64,000 bases of DNA, taken from Zygaena filipendulae. Taxonomy: Eukaryota; Arthropoda; Insecta; Lepidoptera; Zygaenidae. The DNA lies in assembly GCA_907165275.2 (NCBI GenBank), contig OU015657.1, positions 12,113,001-12,177,000 of the forward strand, read 5' to 3'. Under the pieces are notes generated by a model. The model was given only the letters and a program-made list of their open reading frames with translations, did not search any database and was not told the origin of the DNA. Both the position numbers and the translations under genes were made by a program. Positions 1-11,250 of this stretch are shown piece by piece (the stretch's first letter is position 1; each line of letters opens with the position of its first letter).

Positions 1-160
1 TCTTTTTTTTTTTTGAGATTGTGTGTAAGAAATCAAACTTTATTGATGTGAATAAATAAATGTTGCATTCGTTGCTTACTTCATGCGCGTCACTTCCGTT
101 AACTTCACGTGCGTCAGTTCCGTTGGTTAACATAAGTTCATACACAGCATTTCCGACTCT
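1..160. repeat. Repeat with CACTTCCG tandem motif, copy 1
   Basis: Starts with a T-run and an AATAAATAAA stretch, followed by repeats of a unit reading GCGCGTCACTTCCGTT (85-100) and GTGCGTCAGTTCCGTT (about 108-123). The same organisation recurs at 29141-29275 and, inverted, at 34753-34860, so this is an interspersed repeat rather than host sequence. Class unknown; the A/T-rich tail next to the motif block suggests a retroposon 3' end, which is inference. Confidence 0.5.
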
Positions 161-170
161 AATGCAACGT

Positions 171-496
171 ACTAATAGAAGTATTCACTTTAATAAATCA
201 TCAATCGTCTGAAATGATTTTTAACTACCTTTTGACCGGGACAAGTATTTTTTTCTTGTTGAAAGATTGAAAGGTGTTGTCAACAGTGTTTCTGCTACCG
301 GTGTTCGGTCGCGCACCACATTTAGTCAGTATAGTCTCCTGTAGTTTGCACATTACTGACATCGTGCGGGGTCGATCAGTGTGTCTGCTGGCCACTGATG
401 TTGTGTCGCCAACATATCGGGCAACGAAGGGCGACCGAAACCTCTTTGGTCATATTGATTTCTCTCTGTGTACCTTCTACCTACTCAACTTCTTTT
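171..496. other. No feature recognised
   Basis: Mixed-composition DNA with a short open frame from about 274 that lacks codon bias or a recognisable domain. I see no repeat termini here. Confidence 0.4.
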
Positions 497-600
497 TTGT
501 ACCCCTGACAACATATATGCGAAATTTCATCACGATCGGTTGGGTAGTTAAGACATGAAAGTGCGAAAAATAAAAAACCTCACATCTTATTAATTAGGAT
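497..600 (-). mobile_element. Helitron fragment (5' half, 3' end missing)
   Basis: Contains the internal block with GTACCCCTGACAACAT, ATGCGAAATTTCATCACGAT and a T-G-A-A-A-G-T-G-C-G run typical of the family in this window. The hairpin and CTAG end are absent, so this is a truncated copy. Confidence 0.6.
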
Positions 601-2461
601 ATGATCTTTTCTTCTAGTCCATGTCTCTCATGCCTTGGGCTGTATAGGTTGGAAGACTCGTTCTCCCATTCACGAATTGCGTGGGCTTCCCTTTGGCGAC
701 ACAGGAAGCCCGATAAGATAGCACGCCACGTAATACGGTGTGGCGATTTTAGATTAGGTCCATTCTTACTTACTTTTGATGAAAAGTATGTTTTTTTTTA
801 CAAAAGAGATTTTCTTTATCTACACTACCTTCTACTATATATTGTGTCACTATTTGTCACTATTTAGGTAACGCATTACTTTCAAGTTTTTCGGAAATAT
901 CGATTCTATCCAACAGATATTATTATATGACTGATAGAGGATCACGATCACTGTCCGAACGTAGCCTTCTTTTTACAATGCAGGCAAGCCTTCTTAAGGT
1001 TTATGAAAATTCAAATCATAAAAGGCTGAAAAGGGTGAACAGTTATGTACGATAGGATCCATTAATTTGGATAAAATTTGGCTAAAAGATACTATAATCT
1101 GTATTAAAAACAAGATAGTTACCTACTTGTTATCTGGTATAGAGAGTTTCCGAGGGATTCTTGACGAAACTTTTTCCGGTGGTAACCGAGAGAAACACCT
1201 ATTTTAAGTTCAAAGTTGTTTGGTTTCATCGCGACGATTATTATTAAATAAGTAATAAAAATAAAAAATAAATTATTAAATTTATTAGTACTAATTTTAC
1301 CAAGAAAATTTGATATTAAATACTAGATCGAATCATATTCAATTGAGTCTGTTTATTTGATACCCATGCTGGTTAATAATTTAGAAATTACAAAAATATT
1401 TTTGCATTATTACTCGTACTATCCACCCTTATAAATACGACTATATTTACTATACTTCGTGTCTCGTACCTCTCATGTGTTTGAGAGATCAATCCAGCAA
1501 ACCATCATTCCGTGAGTGCCGTAAATCCAATCAACTTTAGATGAATGACAGTCCGCAGGGTGAAGCTACATACAATAGATAGATGTAATCCTACAGTATA
1601 GTGTATTGGTGTATCCATGATGAATATGGTGGATTTTTTTTTTTCCAATCTATAAAAGAGAAATAAATGAAAACCAACTATTTAGAATCGTTGAAAATAG
1701 TATACTTACAGCTCAAAGAACTAAGAAAGTACGTTGCAAATAAGAAAAATGCTATCGGACACATTCTTAGCAGTCTTTTTTTTTGAGAAGTTTAGTTGTT
1801 TAAAATAGTTAAACGGCTACAGGGTAATAAAAATAAAATTTTCGTTGCTGGTAAATATGGTGCTAAAGCCGAAAAAAATTTTACTCGGGACCTTTTTTGC
1901 GGTGTTCACCCTCGGTATAAATCAACTAAATATTTGGACCAACCTAAATTCCTGGGTTTATAAAAATTGAATGTTTTCCATACATCATCCATTTATAATT
2001 TAAGCACCAAGAATAGATTTTTGGCAATTATAATTGTGTACTTTTAAATAGGGAAAAATAGTGAAAAGTGTATAGTTAATTTAGTTTGTGCTTGTAAATT
2101 ATCATGGAAGCAATATTGCTAGTATTGCTACCTACACTCTAAGCTGAGTGAAATCATTCGCTGCAAAATACTATAAATTAAAAACCCTTCAGCTGAGGTA
2201 AATTGGATTGGAATCGTTGCAAATTTGCAATCGTATCGCCGATGGCGCATCAAGAGCTCGGGAGTAAATTGCTTGTCGACATAGCGTCACAGCAGCCGTA
2301 GCTGTAGACGTCCGTTCGTTCACCAACACCTACATACCCACCTACGTCTGGTGAAATACCGGTGTGAAGATGCATTTTTGCAATCTCACACAGTAAATAT
2401 GTAATTACCGGGCGTACCTATGTGGGAGTCAGAGGTCGGGTATATCATAACATCAATAAAT
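601..2461. other. Long stretch without recognised genes
   Basis: Contains an A/T-only tract near 1240-1290 and a T-run near 1628. A slightly GC-richer patch (about 2210-2350) has no convincing ORF. It looks like ordinary non-coding DNA. Confidence 0.5.
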
Positions 2462-2667
2462 TCACTACATAGTTTGAAACAAAGTCGCTTCCCGCTGTCT
2501 GTCTGTCCGTGTGTATGCTTAGATCTTTAAAACTACGCCACGTGTTTTCATGCGGTTTTCACCGATAGATAGAGTGATTCATGAGGAAGGTTTATATTTA
2601 TATTTCATCCTGGATTTCCCGTGGGACCTCCGAAGTTACCGCGGGTAAAACAAAGGGGGACAGCTAG
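2462..2667 (+). mobile_element. Non-autonomous Helitron, TCACTACATAGT subfamily
   Basis: Begins TCACTACATAGT, continues AAACAAAGTCGCTTCCCGC and a CTGT run, and ends GGGGGACAGCTAG followed by T. The same 5' end occurs at 29963-30172 and 60079-60272, which fixes the 5' boundary by comparison. The 3' hairpin is decayed here (GCGGGTAAAACAAAGG). Confidence 0.8.
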
Positions 2668-2762
2668 TATATTAGGTAGCTAGGTATATTATAAAATGAC
2701 AACGTTTGTAACAGTTTACAATACACAGGTATTTACTACATAATGTTAAAAACTATATACTA

Positions 2763-3045
2763 CTAGCTGTCCCGCGCGATTTCATCCGCGGTAATTTCGG
2801 AGTTAATTCCGGGACAAAAAGAAGGTACTCTACGTCCTTCTTTGTACCCCTGACAGTTGTTTACGGTGATGAGCTGTTCCCCGCATTAATTACGGAGTTC
2901 CCGCGGGAATTCCGGGATAAAAACTATCCTATCTATTAAGTTGGACCATATTATAAATGTTTACAAAATTTTATCAAAATCCGTTCAGTAGTTTCGGAGG
3001 CCATCGCGGACAAACAACGTGACACGTGATTTATATATATTAAGA
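2763..3045 (-). mobile_element. Non-autonomous Helitron, CACGTGTCACG subfamily with internal duplication
   Basis: The + strand starts CTAGCTGTCCCGCGCG (the element's 3' end reversed) and ends ATATATATTAAGA, the reversed TC-start. A second, partial 3' module (GAGCTGTTCCCCGC, about 2871) sits inside, so the copy carries two 3'-like halves. Sister copies without this arrangement are at 33211 and 50273. Confidence 0.8.
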
Positions 3046-3056
3046 TAGACGCAATG

Positions 3057-3160
3057 AATGCGTCCAACCATGTGTCGCACGAAATTCATCCTCTACGGGA
3101 ATCGAACCCGGGACTTTTAGATTACTAGAGAGGCATGGTGACCACTGCGCCTATCCCAAA
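3057..3160 (-). repeat. tRNA-derived SINE head
   Basis: On the minus strand it reads GGATAGGCGCAGTGGTCACC, which fits an RNA polymerase III A box (TAGGCGCAGTGG). About 40 nt on comes the B box GGGTTCGATTCCC. A D-stem GGC/GCC and a T-arm can be drawn, but the anticodon arm does not fold, so this is a SINE head and not a working tRNA. The body ends in a small hairpin GACGCA-TTCAT-TGCGTC and lies 11 nt from the Helitron ending at 3045. Confidence 0.7.
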
Positions 3161-3633
3161 CATACATACGTATATTTAAGCCTGTCTTCAGGTGAAAAGG
3201 CAGAGGTTATAACCAAATTAGACCTAAATTTGCTAACACACTTCTTTAAGTTTGAGATGCCCTCTTCTAAGCTCCATTGTAGCTCCAAGCTTCTAAGTTC
3301 TAAGCTCTAAGGGCATGATCCATTAAGAATTGCAACCCTAGTAAACTTGTAGGTGCTACATAACAGGATATATATATGTGCTTGATGTGCTAGTGGTTGA
3401 GTTATCGTGAGATATATTATGATCATGGTCCATTATTTATTACTCTGGTCGCAGTATGCAAATGGAGTTCGGTAGAATATTGTGAACCCTCGTCAAAACG
3501 TAGGTCACGGTCGATAAAAACACAACGCTTCAACAAAAACAAAACGCTTCTATAAAATCTAGTAACTAAGTAAAAGTCGGTCAGCCTTAAACGCATTGAA
3601 TATTAAATAATGTTTTAGATACATTTAATAGTA
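3161..3633. other. No gene; TTCTAAG-rich patch
   Basis: Around 3265-3312 several irregular repeats of TTCTAAG(C/T)TC occur. Nothing else is recognised. Confidence 0.4.
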
Positions 3634-4010
3634 CATTGTTATCCTAGGGGTGAAAGTAACTTATTTAGTCCTCGCTACGCTCGGGCGCCAATAGATCGAG
3701 GGACTAAATAAGTCTTTCTCCCGAGGATAACACTGTGCTTTTCATTACGAATGCAAGGAAAGTCAAAGTAAAAATAGGAATTAGCTAAAGAAAAAAATGA
3801 GTGAATTTTATTTTACATAAATCAACCATTAGGTGTGCTACTGGCCAGTAAGTATGCCCCCTATGACATAAAAAAAAAACTTGAGTTTCTGCAGTATCCA
3901 GCTGAAAGTTGAAAGCGATTCTCCCTAGGGCTGAAAAGTGTTACTTTCAACCCGCTTCTCAGGCAACTTCAGACCTACTTTCCGAGTATGAGTAATGAAA
4001 AATACATTTT
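3634..4010. mobile_element. Fold-back element with related internal repeats
   Basis: Positions 3634-3674 (TGTTATCC...CTTATTTAGTCC) pair with 3698-3734 (GGACTAAATAAG...GGATAACA) as imperfect inverted arms around a GC-rich loop with GGGCGCC. Related words (CTAGGGCTGAAAAGTG, ACTTTCAACC) recur at 3925-3955. A LINE-tail-like stretch, TGCCCCCTATGACAT plus an A-run, interrupts it near 3855-3880. Outer boundaries are uncertain. Confidence 0.5.
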
Positions 4011-4144
4011 ACCAGCAGTTTCTATCAAACCACGCGCCTATACCAATATAATATTTAAAAATGCCTAATATTTCGGTCATATTATCGCCGCAGACAGTGT
4101 TATGTACCTAATAATATTAATTTGTCAAACAGTTTTTAAAAACT

Positions 4145-4289
4145 TTGTAGTTTCAGGTCTTTACGATCAGCAGTTTATAGGCTGTGCGTTCAGTCATTCA
4201 TTCAGGACAAAGCATTTTATATGTATAGATTAATAATTTTTAAATTTATGAGGGAAATTCGCGCGAGAAAGGCCGTGTGCAACAGCTAG
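4145..4289 (+). mobile_element. Repeat fragment plus Helitron 3' end
   Basis: The first part (TTTCAGGTCTTTACGATCAG ... ACAAAGCATTTTATATG) matches 20800-20890. The second part ends GTGTGCAACAGCTAG then T, the Helitron 3' terminus with a weak hairpin. Whether they are one element or two is unclear. Confidence 0.5.
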
Positions 4290-5040
4290 TACCTACCCAA
4301 ATAAAAAGGATATGTTTTTTTTATAGTATATAGATAATGGTATCAAATAATAAAATAATGATGAATGGTGCCTCTAATGGCAGGATAAATGAAATGGAAA
4401 AAATGAAGCTCACTTGTGTGTCGCTGCTACATCCGGCCTCACGAGGCCCGAGGGAGTGGTCTTAGGGTCAGCGCAGATATAGAGGAAAACTGCTCGAGTG
4501 ATTTTAAACTGCACAATGACGATTTTAAGCACAGTTCACAGGTGGAAGCCGTGGCGAATGCACGCCTTTGTAAATTGTCGCCAGCCAGCAATTCATTCTC
4601 GAAAGACCTGGCTTTAAGATAGTTCCCCTATAATTATTATCTGCCATATTAAAACTACAGGTAGCAGTGTACAGTGAGGTTTGCTCCCGGAGCAAAACAC
4701 GTGGCGTGGCCCAATTATCGTGTAGCTGTGCAAAAGGCACGCCATGAATAAAAAAGACGAAGGACCACAAGTACTTCAAGGCTCAAGCGTATTCTCGCGA
4801 AACTTGACTTTTGATGCGTCTCATTCTGTACTTTTAACCAATGTAAACACGATTCTTTATTCAGTGATATCTAAAAAGTACTCGTGCATTTTCCGACTAA
4901 TCTGCGCTGAAACTTACAGTTACTCGAGCATTACGGAACACTCAGTGTCCTATATTAATTTACATAATATAATACATAGTTTATGTCATACTTACTGCTG
5001 TTGGCGCGATTAAAATAAAACTAAGAAGACAACGGAAAAT
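4290..5040. other. No gene recognised
   Basis: Short open frames overlap on both strands around 4416-4780 without codon bias or known domains, and I do not call them. Confidence 0.4.
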
Positions 5041-5135
5041 TATTGAAAAAATACTAAAATAAAACGCATTAAATTTTAGGAGTGGGGGCTCTTGACGTCA
5101 TTACGTGCTATAAACGGATAACAAACACTTACTCG
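5041..5135 (+). mobile_element. CRE-MITE, central fragment
   Basis: Shares AAACGCATTAAATTTTAGG, GTGGGGGCTC and TTGACGTCA with the full element at 5532-5862. Both ends are missing. Confidence 0.6.
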
Positions 5136-5531
5136 TCAAAATATCCATACAAAATATAGTAGTTTACCTGTAACAAGAAGATAAATCAAGTAAGTAAACA
5201 AACAAAAAAAAAACATCAAATTAGGTGATTTTTCAACGTCGGAATATCGTAAAAAAGAAATATGTGAAAAGGTAGATATTTTTTATCAGCATTTAAAGAA
5301 AGCGTCCCATAAATTTTTCAATGAAAAGACGTTACATTATATTATGTGTTCCCCGCTACATCGTAATTCAAATTGGATCACGGGCGGGGAATTACCTTAA
5401 TTTTGGGGGAAAGATACAACATTGGTATTCCGTAGACACTGGCATAATATTTGGTATCTACAGAATGGTTAAAATAAAAAAGTTATGTATGATTGGTTCG
5501 GTGGGTCTTCAAAATATTATTTATATAATTT
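5136..5531. other. No gene; flank of the full MITE
   Basis: AT-rich, with an open frame of about 70 codons (5321-5533) that runs into the MITE end and has no recognisable features. Confidence 0.4.
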
Positions 5532-5862
5532 AGGCTAGTTTCCTGGGTAAAAAAATCGAAATTCTATTTAGTCCGTCAGTTAGATAATAAGTTAATAATA
5601 AAATAAAAGACACGTATTTTTTGCCTTTTTAAAATAATGGAAATATGCATAGATAAAGCGCATTAAAGTTTAGGGTGGGGGACTCGTGATGTCACAGCTC
5701 GCTATAACGTGCGAACAAACTGTAGCGAGGCGTGACGTCATGTGAAATTTCGACTTGATATATCTCCGTTATTTTTTGGTTACATAAAAAAAAAAAATAC
5801 GTGTCCAATATTTTTTAATAATCTACAAAACGGACTAAAAAAAAAAATTAGGAAACTAGCCT
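5532..5862 (+). mobile_element. CRE-MITE, complete copy (reference)
   Basis: Ends AGGCTAGTTTCCT and AGGAAACTAGCCT form 13-bp perfect terminal inverted repeats. Inside, the halves remain imperfectly inverted for about 130 bp: TAGTCCGTCAGTTAGAT/ATCTACAAAACGGACTA, then ACACGTATTTTTTGC/ATACGTGTCC. The centre has CGTGATGTCAC and GCGTGACGTCATG, facing copies of the TGACGTCA palindrome. There is no coding capacity, so mobility must have come from an unseen transposase. Flanks do not show an obvious target duplication. Confidence 0.85.
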
Positions 5863-6340
5863 CGATTGAAAACCGTCAAAAAAAACAACCAAATAAATAA
5901 TAACCAATGGGAAATTGTGTTTCGGTTGGTTAGAACTTATTTTGAAAATTACAAAACCAGTCTATATTTTGGTAAATTTTTCTTTTGTAGGTTTGCTGGG
6001 AGAAAATGTAGAGTTGTGGAATAAGGTCGACCCTTGTAAAATTATTACTAAGGTACTCTATATTATCTTTGTGTTCCCATTGTGCACATTTATAATTGAA
6101 AATGACCTTATAATTAAAAACTTGACTTATCGCAAAAAATGTCTAAACATAAAAAAAAAAAATTGTTCTCTTTAACCCTTATCGCTTTCAATCAAATTCG
6201 AAAATAATCCAGAACGCATACCTATCTACCTGAAGTTGTGGCTTTTCATTTCGTGCATATTTATTGAAGCCAGAACCTATGGAACCCTGGAAAATAATAC
6301 AATGTTGTATGCAAAATTGGAAATTGATGAGAGAGCATTA
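5863..6340. other. No gene recognised
   Basis: AT-rich sequence; an 86-codon open frame (5915-6175) has a lysine/asparagine-rich composition expected from AT-rich non-coding DNA. Confidence 0.4.
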
Positions 6341-6349
6341 TGAACCGGC

Positions 6350-6500
6350 TTATTTATGGGTTCGAATCTCGGATCGCACACCTGCTCGGGGCGATCGCAT
6401 CGCGGGGGCTCCAATAGGTAATCATTATTGGCCAAAATAATAAGATTTGCTTTACAAAATTGCCATCAGGTGGAAATTTTGTAAAGGACATTCTATAAAA
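6350..6500 (+). repeat. Possible decayed SINE with B-box and stem
   Basis: GGGTTCGAATCTC (about 6359) fits a pol III B box, but no A box is visible upstream. Downstream, TTTACAAAATT and AATTTTGTAAA form a stem with a short loop (about 6451-6485). A SINE relic is possible; a chance B-box match is equally possible. Confidence 0.3.
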
Positions 6501-6957
6501 AAGACACATTAAAGGAGAATTTCTTTTTTCTATTAATTAAATCTTTTCTAACCAACAATAAGTAGGTAGGTATAGTAAGGTGAAGAGCTTGGAATCAAAT
6601 AATTATATAATAGTTCTGAAAGTTAGATTGTAAATAAAAATAAAGATTAATTACTTTCAATCTTGAAGGGTGAAACCACGTGGGTTGGGATTTGTTTGTT
6701 ACGTTTTCAAGCCTCAACTACCTACTTATTCGATTACCATAAAAATTACCATAATCTTTTATTTAGATATAAGAACTGTTCCCGAGGGATAGAAAAGTGA
6801 TTCTCAAAATCTAAATAAACGCTAGTATTTATTACTTATGATCGGTTGGTACAATCATTTACATCTAATCGTCAGAAGGTTCTAAAAATTAATTTGACGT
6901 TACTGCCGACACCAACCGATTAAGCATATTATCTCTATGTACTGTCGCAACGCTTCA
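6501..6957. other. No feature recognised
   Basis: Ordinary AT-rich DNA without repeat termini or open frames. Confidence 0.4.
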
Positions 6958-7407
6958 GGAGGTCAATCTTTGAATCGCTCGAATATCTTAGGTGAAATCA
7001 ATTCACATGTGAAATTCAATTCACTGAATCCCATTTTGTCATATTTTTGAATCATTCGAATACGGTGTTGCTGTTTTCTGAAACTCCTTTAGATTTGTTT
7101 CATTTGACGCAGAATATTTAAAAACCGGAAGGTAACTTTCATAGATTTTCATAAAACGGTACTTAATCGGACTTAAAACGAAACGTTCTTGATGTTGTCA
7201 AAATATAAATCATGTCAAATTAAGAAAATGACATTAGCCACAAAACGTCAAATTTTCGATCGATGAATTCAAATAAGAGTGGTCCGACCCACTCGTTGCA
7301 GAATTCACGTGCAATGAAATTTCAAAAATACAATTTCACGCATTCGCATGCGAATCTTGCGATTCCGTGTGTGAATAGCAATTCGAGCGATTCAAAAATG
7401 GACCTCC
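6958..7407. mobile_element. 450-bp MITE with GGAGGTC termini
   Basis: The left end GGAGGTCAATCTTTGAATCG pairs with the right end CGATTCAAAAATGGACCTCC, and the match continues through CTCGAAT/TTCGAG (about 27 bp in all). The interior is rich in TGAATC/GATTCA words and carries the palindromes TTCACATGTGAA and ATTCGCATGCGAAT. No ORF. Single copy in the window; superfamily unassigned because no clear target duplication is visible. Confidence 0.65.
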
Positions 7408-7708
7408 AGCTCTAGTTTCCAACGGAGCTCAAGCTTTAGTAGTATAAATATTTCTAATGCCGGCTATACGGGTATTGTGCTATTACGATGGCTAATTACC
7501 GGGTCCGGAAACTAACCGGCGCTGTGTGTACTTAATTGCCGTGTGTCAACCGGAAGTGCTTTTGTGTGCACTTGCGCGGTTTCAGAATTTAGCCGGAGTT
7601 GCGCTGCGAGCTCGTTATGATGATTGAGTTCCGGATTAATGACGTTCTCTGATGGCAATTGGTTTAATTGAACCATCGTCATTGTCACCCCACGCCATCC
7701 TAATATAA

Positions 7709-7850
7709 ATAATGTTAAGTAGCTGTTCGCCCGCATTTTCATCAATGATTTGGGAGTTCCCGCGGGAATTCTGCGGTACAAAGTATGTTATGTGTTAATC
7801 CAGGTAATAAACTATCCGTGTGTCAAATTTCATTTATTTATTCAAATCCT
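7709..7850 (-). mobile_element. Helitron, degraded 3' portion
   Basis: GTAGCTGTTCGCCCGCATTT then GGGAGTTCCCGCGGGAATTC match the family, but the CTAG end has decayed to GTAG and the 5' half is not recognisable. Confidence 0.55.
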
Positions 7851-8534
7851 TTCTAGTGTTCTTGCATGATTGAAGCAGCAAGTCAATAGTCGACTCTGTA
7901 ACCATTCGACCACATCGCAACTGCTTTAAGCCTTCACGAATAACTTAAACGTATTAAACGAATCTTAAAAAAAAACGTCGCACTCAAAAAAGTTCAAATT
8001 CGAAAATAAAATATAAGATTTAAAAAAAACTCTGGATATCAGTGTTACTTTGGAGTGCTCGCGGTTTGGCACCCCCTTGTCGACTAATCAGTAAAGTTGG
8101 TTTTTTCCCAACGAATTCTATCTTCGACACACCACGCCCGACGAATTAAATAAACATTAATTTGACAAATAGAATAAAAAACACAAAATGAAACGGGAAA
8201 ACCTTTCCGTTTGTAGATCTAACCAACTGGAAATGGGTTCAAAATAATATAGAAAGGGTTTGGTGATAGCACAAGTGACAGAGAGAGATATATACGAAGC
8301 ATGCTGGCGAGCGAGCGAGACAGCGAGTTCCCTGCCCGTTTTATATTGTCAAGTGCGTGTCCGGGAGACAAGTGAGAAGGGTCCGTGAATGCCGATTGTT
8401 ATGGACAACTGTTCCAAAGGAAACTTTTCCCTGTACAGTTTATAACTTTTTCACAAAAATTTTACATGAAACTAACAGAAAGCAGCTTGTTAGCAGGCAC
8501 ATAGTCCGCTTTGATTCACTCCCGGTGGACACGT
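7851..8534. other. No gene; GA-rich patch
   Basis: A GAGAGAGATATATA / GCGAGCGAGCGAGAC stretch lies at 8280-8325. No supported coding sequence. Confidence 0.4.
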
Positions 8535-8686
8535 GCCTATGTTTGTTTGTTTGTTAGCCTTTCACGTCTTCACCGATCATCATTCAATTTCGCATACACG
8601 TCAGGGGTACAGAAAAGGATAATGGGTAATTTTATCGCGGAATTCCCGCGGGACCTTCGAATTCAAGACGGGTGAAAATATTTCAA
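8535..8686 (+). mobile_element. Helitron lacking its 3' terminus
   Basis: Contains a GTTTGTTTGTTTGTTAGCC run, ACACGTCAGGGGTACAG and GGAATTCCCGCGGGACC, then breaks off at ACGGGTGAAAAT before the hairpin and CTAG. Confidence 0.65.
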
Positions 8687-8827
8687 ATTTCAATGTTATA
8701 GTGAGTCGGTAGATACTATAGACACTAGATTGTGGACAAAAGAGCGAGTGTCAATGTGTCGTACAAGGGAAACTTCATGCGTTACAAGTTACAACATCTT
8801 ACCATCAAAAAAATCAACTTATTGTTA

Positions 8828-8982
8828 TCCTTACTAATATTATAAACGCGAAAGTATATATGGATGTTTGTTACTCTTTGACGCAAAAACTACTAAATGG
8901 ATTTTAATGAAACTTTAAAATAATATGTATAGCTTAGGCGTAACTCCGAAATTACCGCGGGTGAAACCGCGGGGAGCAGGTA
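8828..8982 (+). mobile_element. Helitron, TCCTTACTAATATTAT subfamily
   Basis: The 5' end TCCTTACTAATATTATAAAC is preceded by A. The 3' hairpin CCGCGG-GTGAAA-CCGCGG is perfect, but the terminus has mutated from ACAGCTAG to GCAGGTAC. Confidence 0.75.
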
Positions 8983-10330
8983 CCTCGTAAAAATTCGAAT
9001 TAGTTAAAATGGAATAAAAAAGTTATTAAAAACAAAGCTCAACCACTGATTTCTATGACTTAAGAATAATAATTACCGATTACATACAAATTTAAGTCTA
9101 CTTTCACCGTCCAAGGTGTTCAATTTCTAAAAACACTTTCTTAGTGCTTGCAGTAGTTTTATAAAAGGAAAATTTCAAGTTCCTTAACCCAGCGTAATCG
9201 CATACCTAATGTTGAATTTTTTTACTAATCCAGCTACGTTTACAATTTTAATAATAAGAAAACATAATAAAGAAACTTTATAGCTTAGTGAGAAATCTGT
9301 CTTTATTATGATCTTTTTTGTTATTCCAAATTATAAAGAATGCAAAAAACAATATTTTAATGTAAAAGGAACCCTAAGCAAACAATACTTCGCAACAAAG
9401 CGTCCAGACGGAATAAGTAATGAGATATTTCTCTTAGAGAAAATATATTATTTTTTCCATCTTGTTACATTACAATTTGTTAAGACCCCCTCTCTGTACC
9501 TTTTTACGATGTTATTTTTAAAATAAATTGTAATAAAAATATTTGTAACATAACATTAACAATTATTCATGTAGCTCGTTCGCTTCAAGGACCTTTCGAG
9601 AACTAACAACCAAATTACGAAGGAAATGAATGAAACCGAGAAAAATCACAAAGGATGATTATCTTGTATGACCATCTAATAGACTTATACAAAGTCGGAG
9701 CTCAGGCAAAACTAATTAGTTCTTCAAGAGTAGATTTGGCGAAGGAAATATCACAGGTAAAGAAAATCAGATTATGTTATTTGCAGGTATCACTTTGATC
9801 TTTGACATGTCACGATTGGAAATTAAGGTAAGACGTGAGGAGGAAATCCGAGATAAAGCTTACCTAATAGATAATAGATACAAATATAGAAAAATATAAT
9901 ATGTAAGTAGATTAATAAAAATGGTGATAAAAATAATGGTAATATGACTTTGCCAAAAATATGACGATGTTTTATTGTAGACAAGACCAAGTTATCGAAA
10001 CGCCTAGATTAAGTTTTTGCAGAACTATACATTCAGCACAAAAAGTGTCTCCCCTTCCGGGAATTTAATCTTCAAGCATTAACATTTACATATTATACAA
10101 ACGGTGCATTGACTACTATTTTACCAGCGTTGTGTATTTTAGAATAGTCTTTCTCAAACTCTACAGAGAGTAGCAACTAATAAACGACGTGAAATCACTA
10201 AAATCTTCCAATATCGTTCAAAAGCTACGTGTAATATCCACAAAGAGTAATTTCCGCACGAAAATAATAATTAATAACCACAACCCTTAGACGTGAAGGA
10301 GGTTTGACAGATGATTAATTTGAAGGGACA
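8983..10330. other. No gene recognised
   Basis: AT-rich sequence with no repeat ends that I can pair. A 72-codon open frame (9308-9526) lacks distinguishing features. Confidence 0.4.
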
Positions 10331-10445
10331 GATTCCCTCCGCGGATCCAGGTGCGCAGAGCCTTACAGGGAGGCTATAAACAAACGTGCAAGTGGAAATG
10401 TTAAAAGTGTTGGCGATACATACAGACGGCAACGAAGAGATGCAA
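10331..10445 (+). other. Possible non-coding or 5' exon ending at a GTAAGT donor
   Basis: A locally GC-richer stretch (CCTCCGCGGATCCAGG) runs into GAGATGCAA followed by GTAAGT at 10446, a consensus splice donor. One frame is open for about 42 codons up to the donor, and a short ATG-started frame in another phase closes inside it. Without transcript data this could be a 5' UTR exon or chance. Confidence 0.2.
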
Positions 10446-10569
10446 GTAAGTCAAATTATCTATACCAGAAAGAGGCATAGTTTGTTTTTGATGAAAGAAC
10501 TACTAAGACCAATCTAAAAATGATTTTATTAAAAGGAAGATACAGTCAGTGAAATAGGATAACTTTCAT

Positions 10570-10800
10570 CTCGAAATAAAGGGTTTCCGCGGGAATTTCA
10601 AAATTGACGTTGGAGAAACCACGAGAGGAAGTTTTGCTGAATAAAAGGAAATATCCCTTGGTTAAGATTTTTCGGAGATATTATAAGTATATTAATTTCA
10701 CAGATCCCGCGGGAATTCTGGAATAAGAGTAACCCTATTTCTCTTTCCGTTCTCTTGACAAAATATACTTGAAATTTCTTCCAAGGAATTCCTTATCTTA
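10570..10800. mobile_element. Two facing degraded Helitron fragments
   Basis: About 10580-10630 reads as a + strand 3' region (TTTCCGCGGGAATTTC, GGAGAAACCACGAGAGG). About 10703-10790 reads as a minus-strand fragment (GATCCCGCGGGAATTCTGG). Neither keeps a CTAG end. Confidence 0.4.
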
Positions 10801-11093
10801 AGGAATATTTGTGCAAAATTGCATGGTTCTACAGCCAGCGCGGCAACGGTTTGCGTGTGTTGATCAATCAGTCAGTTTCTGCTTTTAATAGATTTGCTTT
10901 TAAACTAATTGCCTTATAAGTAATATTAATACTTTGTCAGCAACACTCCAAAAATAAGCAATAAACTAAATAAAAATTGGAGTGAGGTATCCGAAAAATC
11001 GTAAAATTCGGGTATTACGAAAACGATTTTTTCTATGTGATTTTTATAAATTTATTGAAATTTGGACGAGTCAACGTCTATCGGGTCAGTTAA

Positions 11094-11250
11094 TCTTCTT
11101 TATAAATAAAAATAATAAAAATTTCTCTCCTCTATACGTTTCGAAACCGTTGATCTGATTGTGATGAAACTTTGGCGGGTTGTTCTGTCTGCGTCCGCAA
11201 AGGTTCCTGATCCCAAAACTCACGCGGGTGAAACCGCAGGGCACAGCTAG
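11094..11250 (+). mobile_element. Helitron, TCTTCTTTATAAAT subfamily
   Basis: Starts TCTTCTTTATAAATAAAAAT, includes TTTGGCGGGTTGTTCTG, and ends ACGCGGGTGAAACCGCAGGG CACAGCTAG then T. An inverted sister sequence occupies the 5' part of 35488-35791. Confidence 0.8.

Noticed and set aside
2763..2800. Retroposon 3' end reading of the CCGCGG repeat
   Set aside because: No A-tail or target duplication is visible; conserved TC and CTAG ends, the hairpin position and A/T flanks fit a Helitron better.
3092..3157. tRNA gene
   Set aside because: A and B boxes are good, but the anticodon arm does not fold and the T-arm has a mismatch; a tRNA-derived SINE head fits better.
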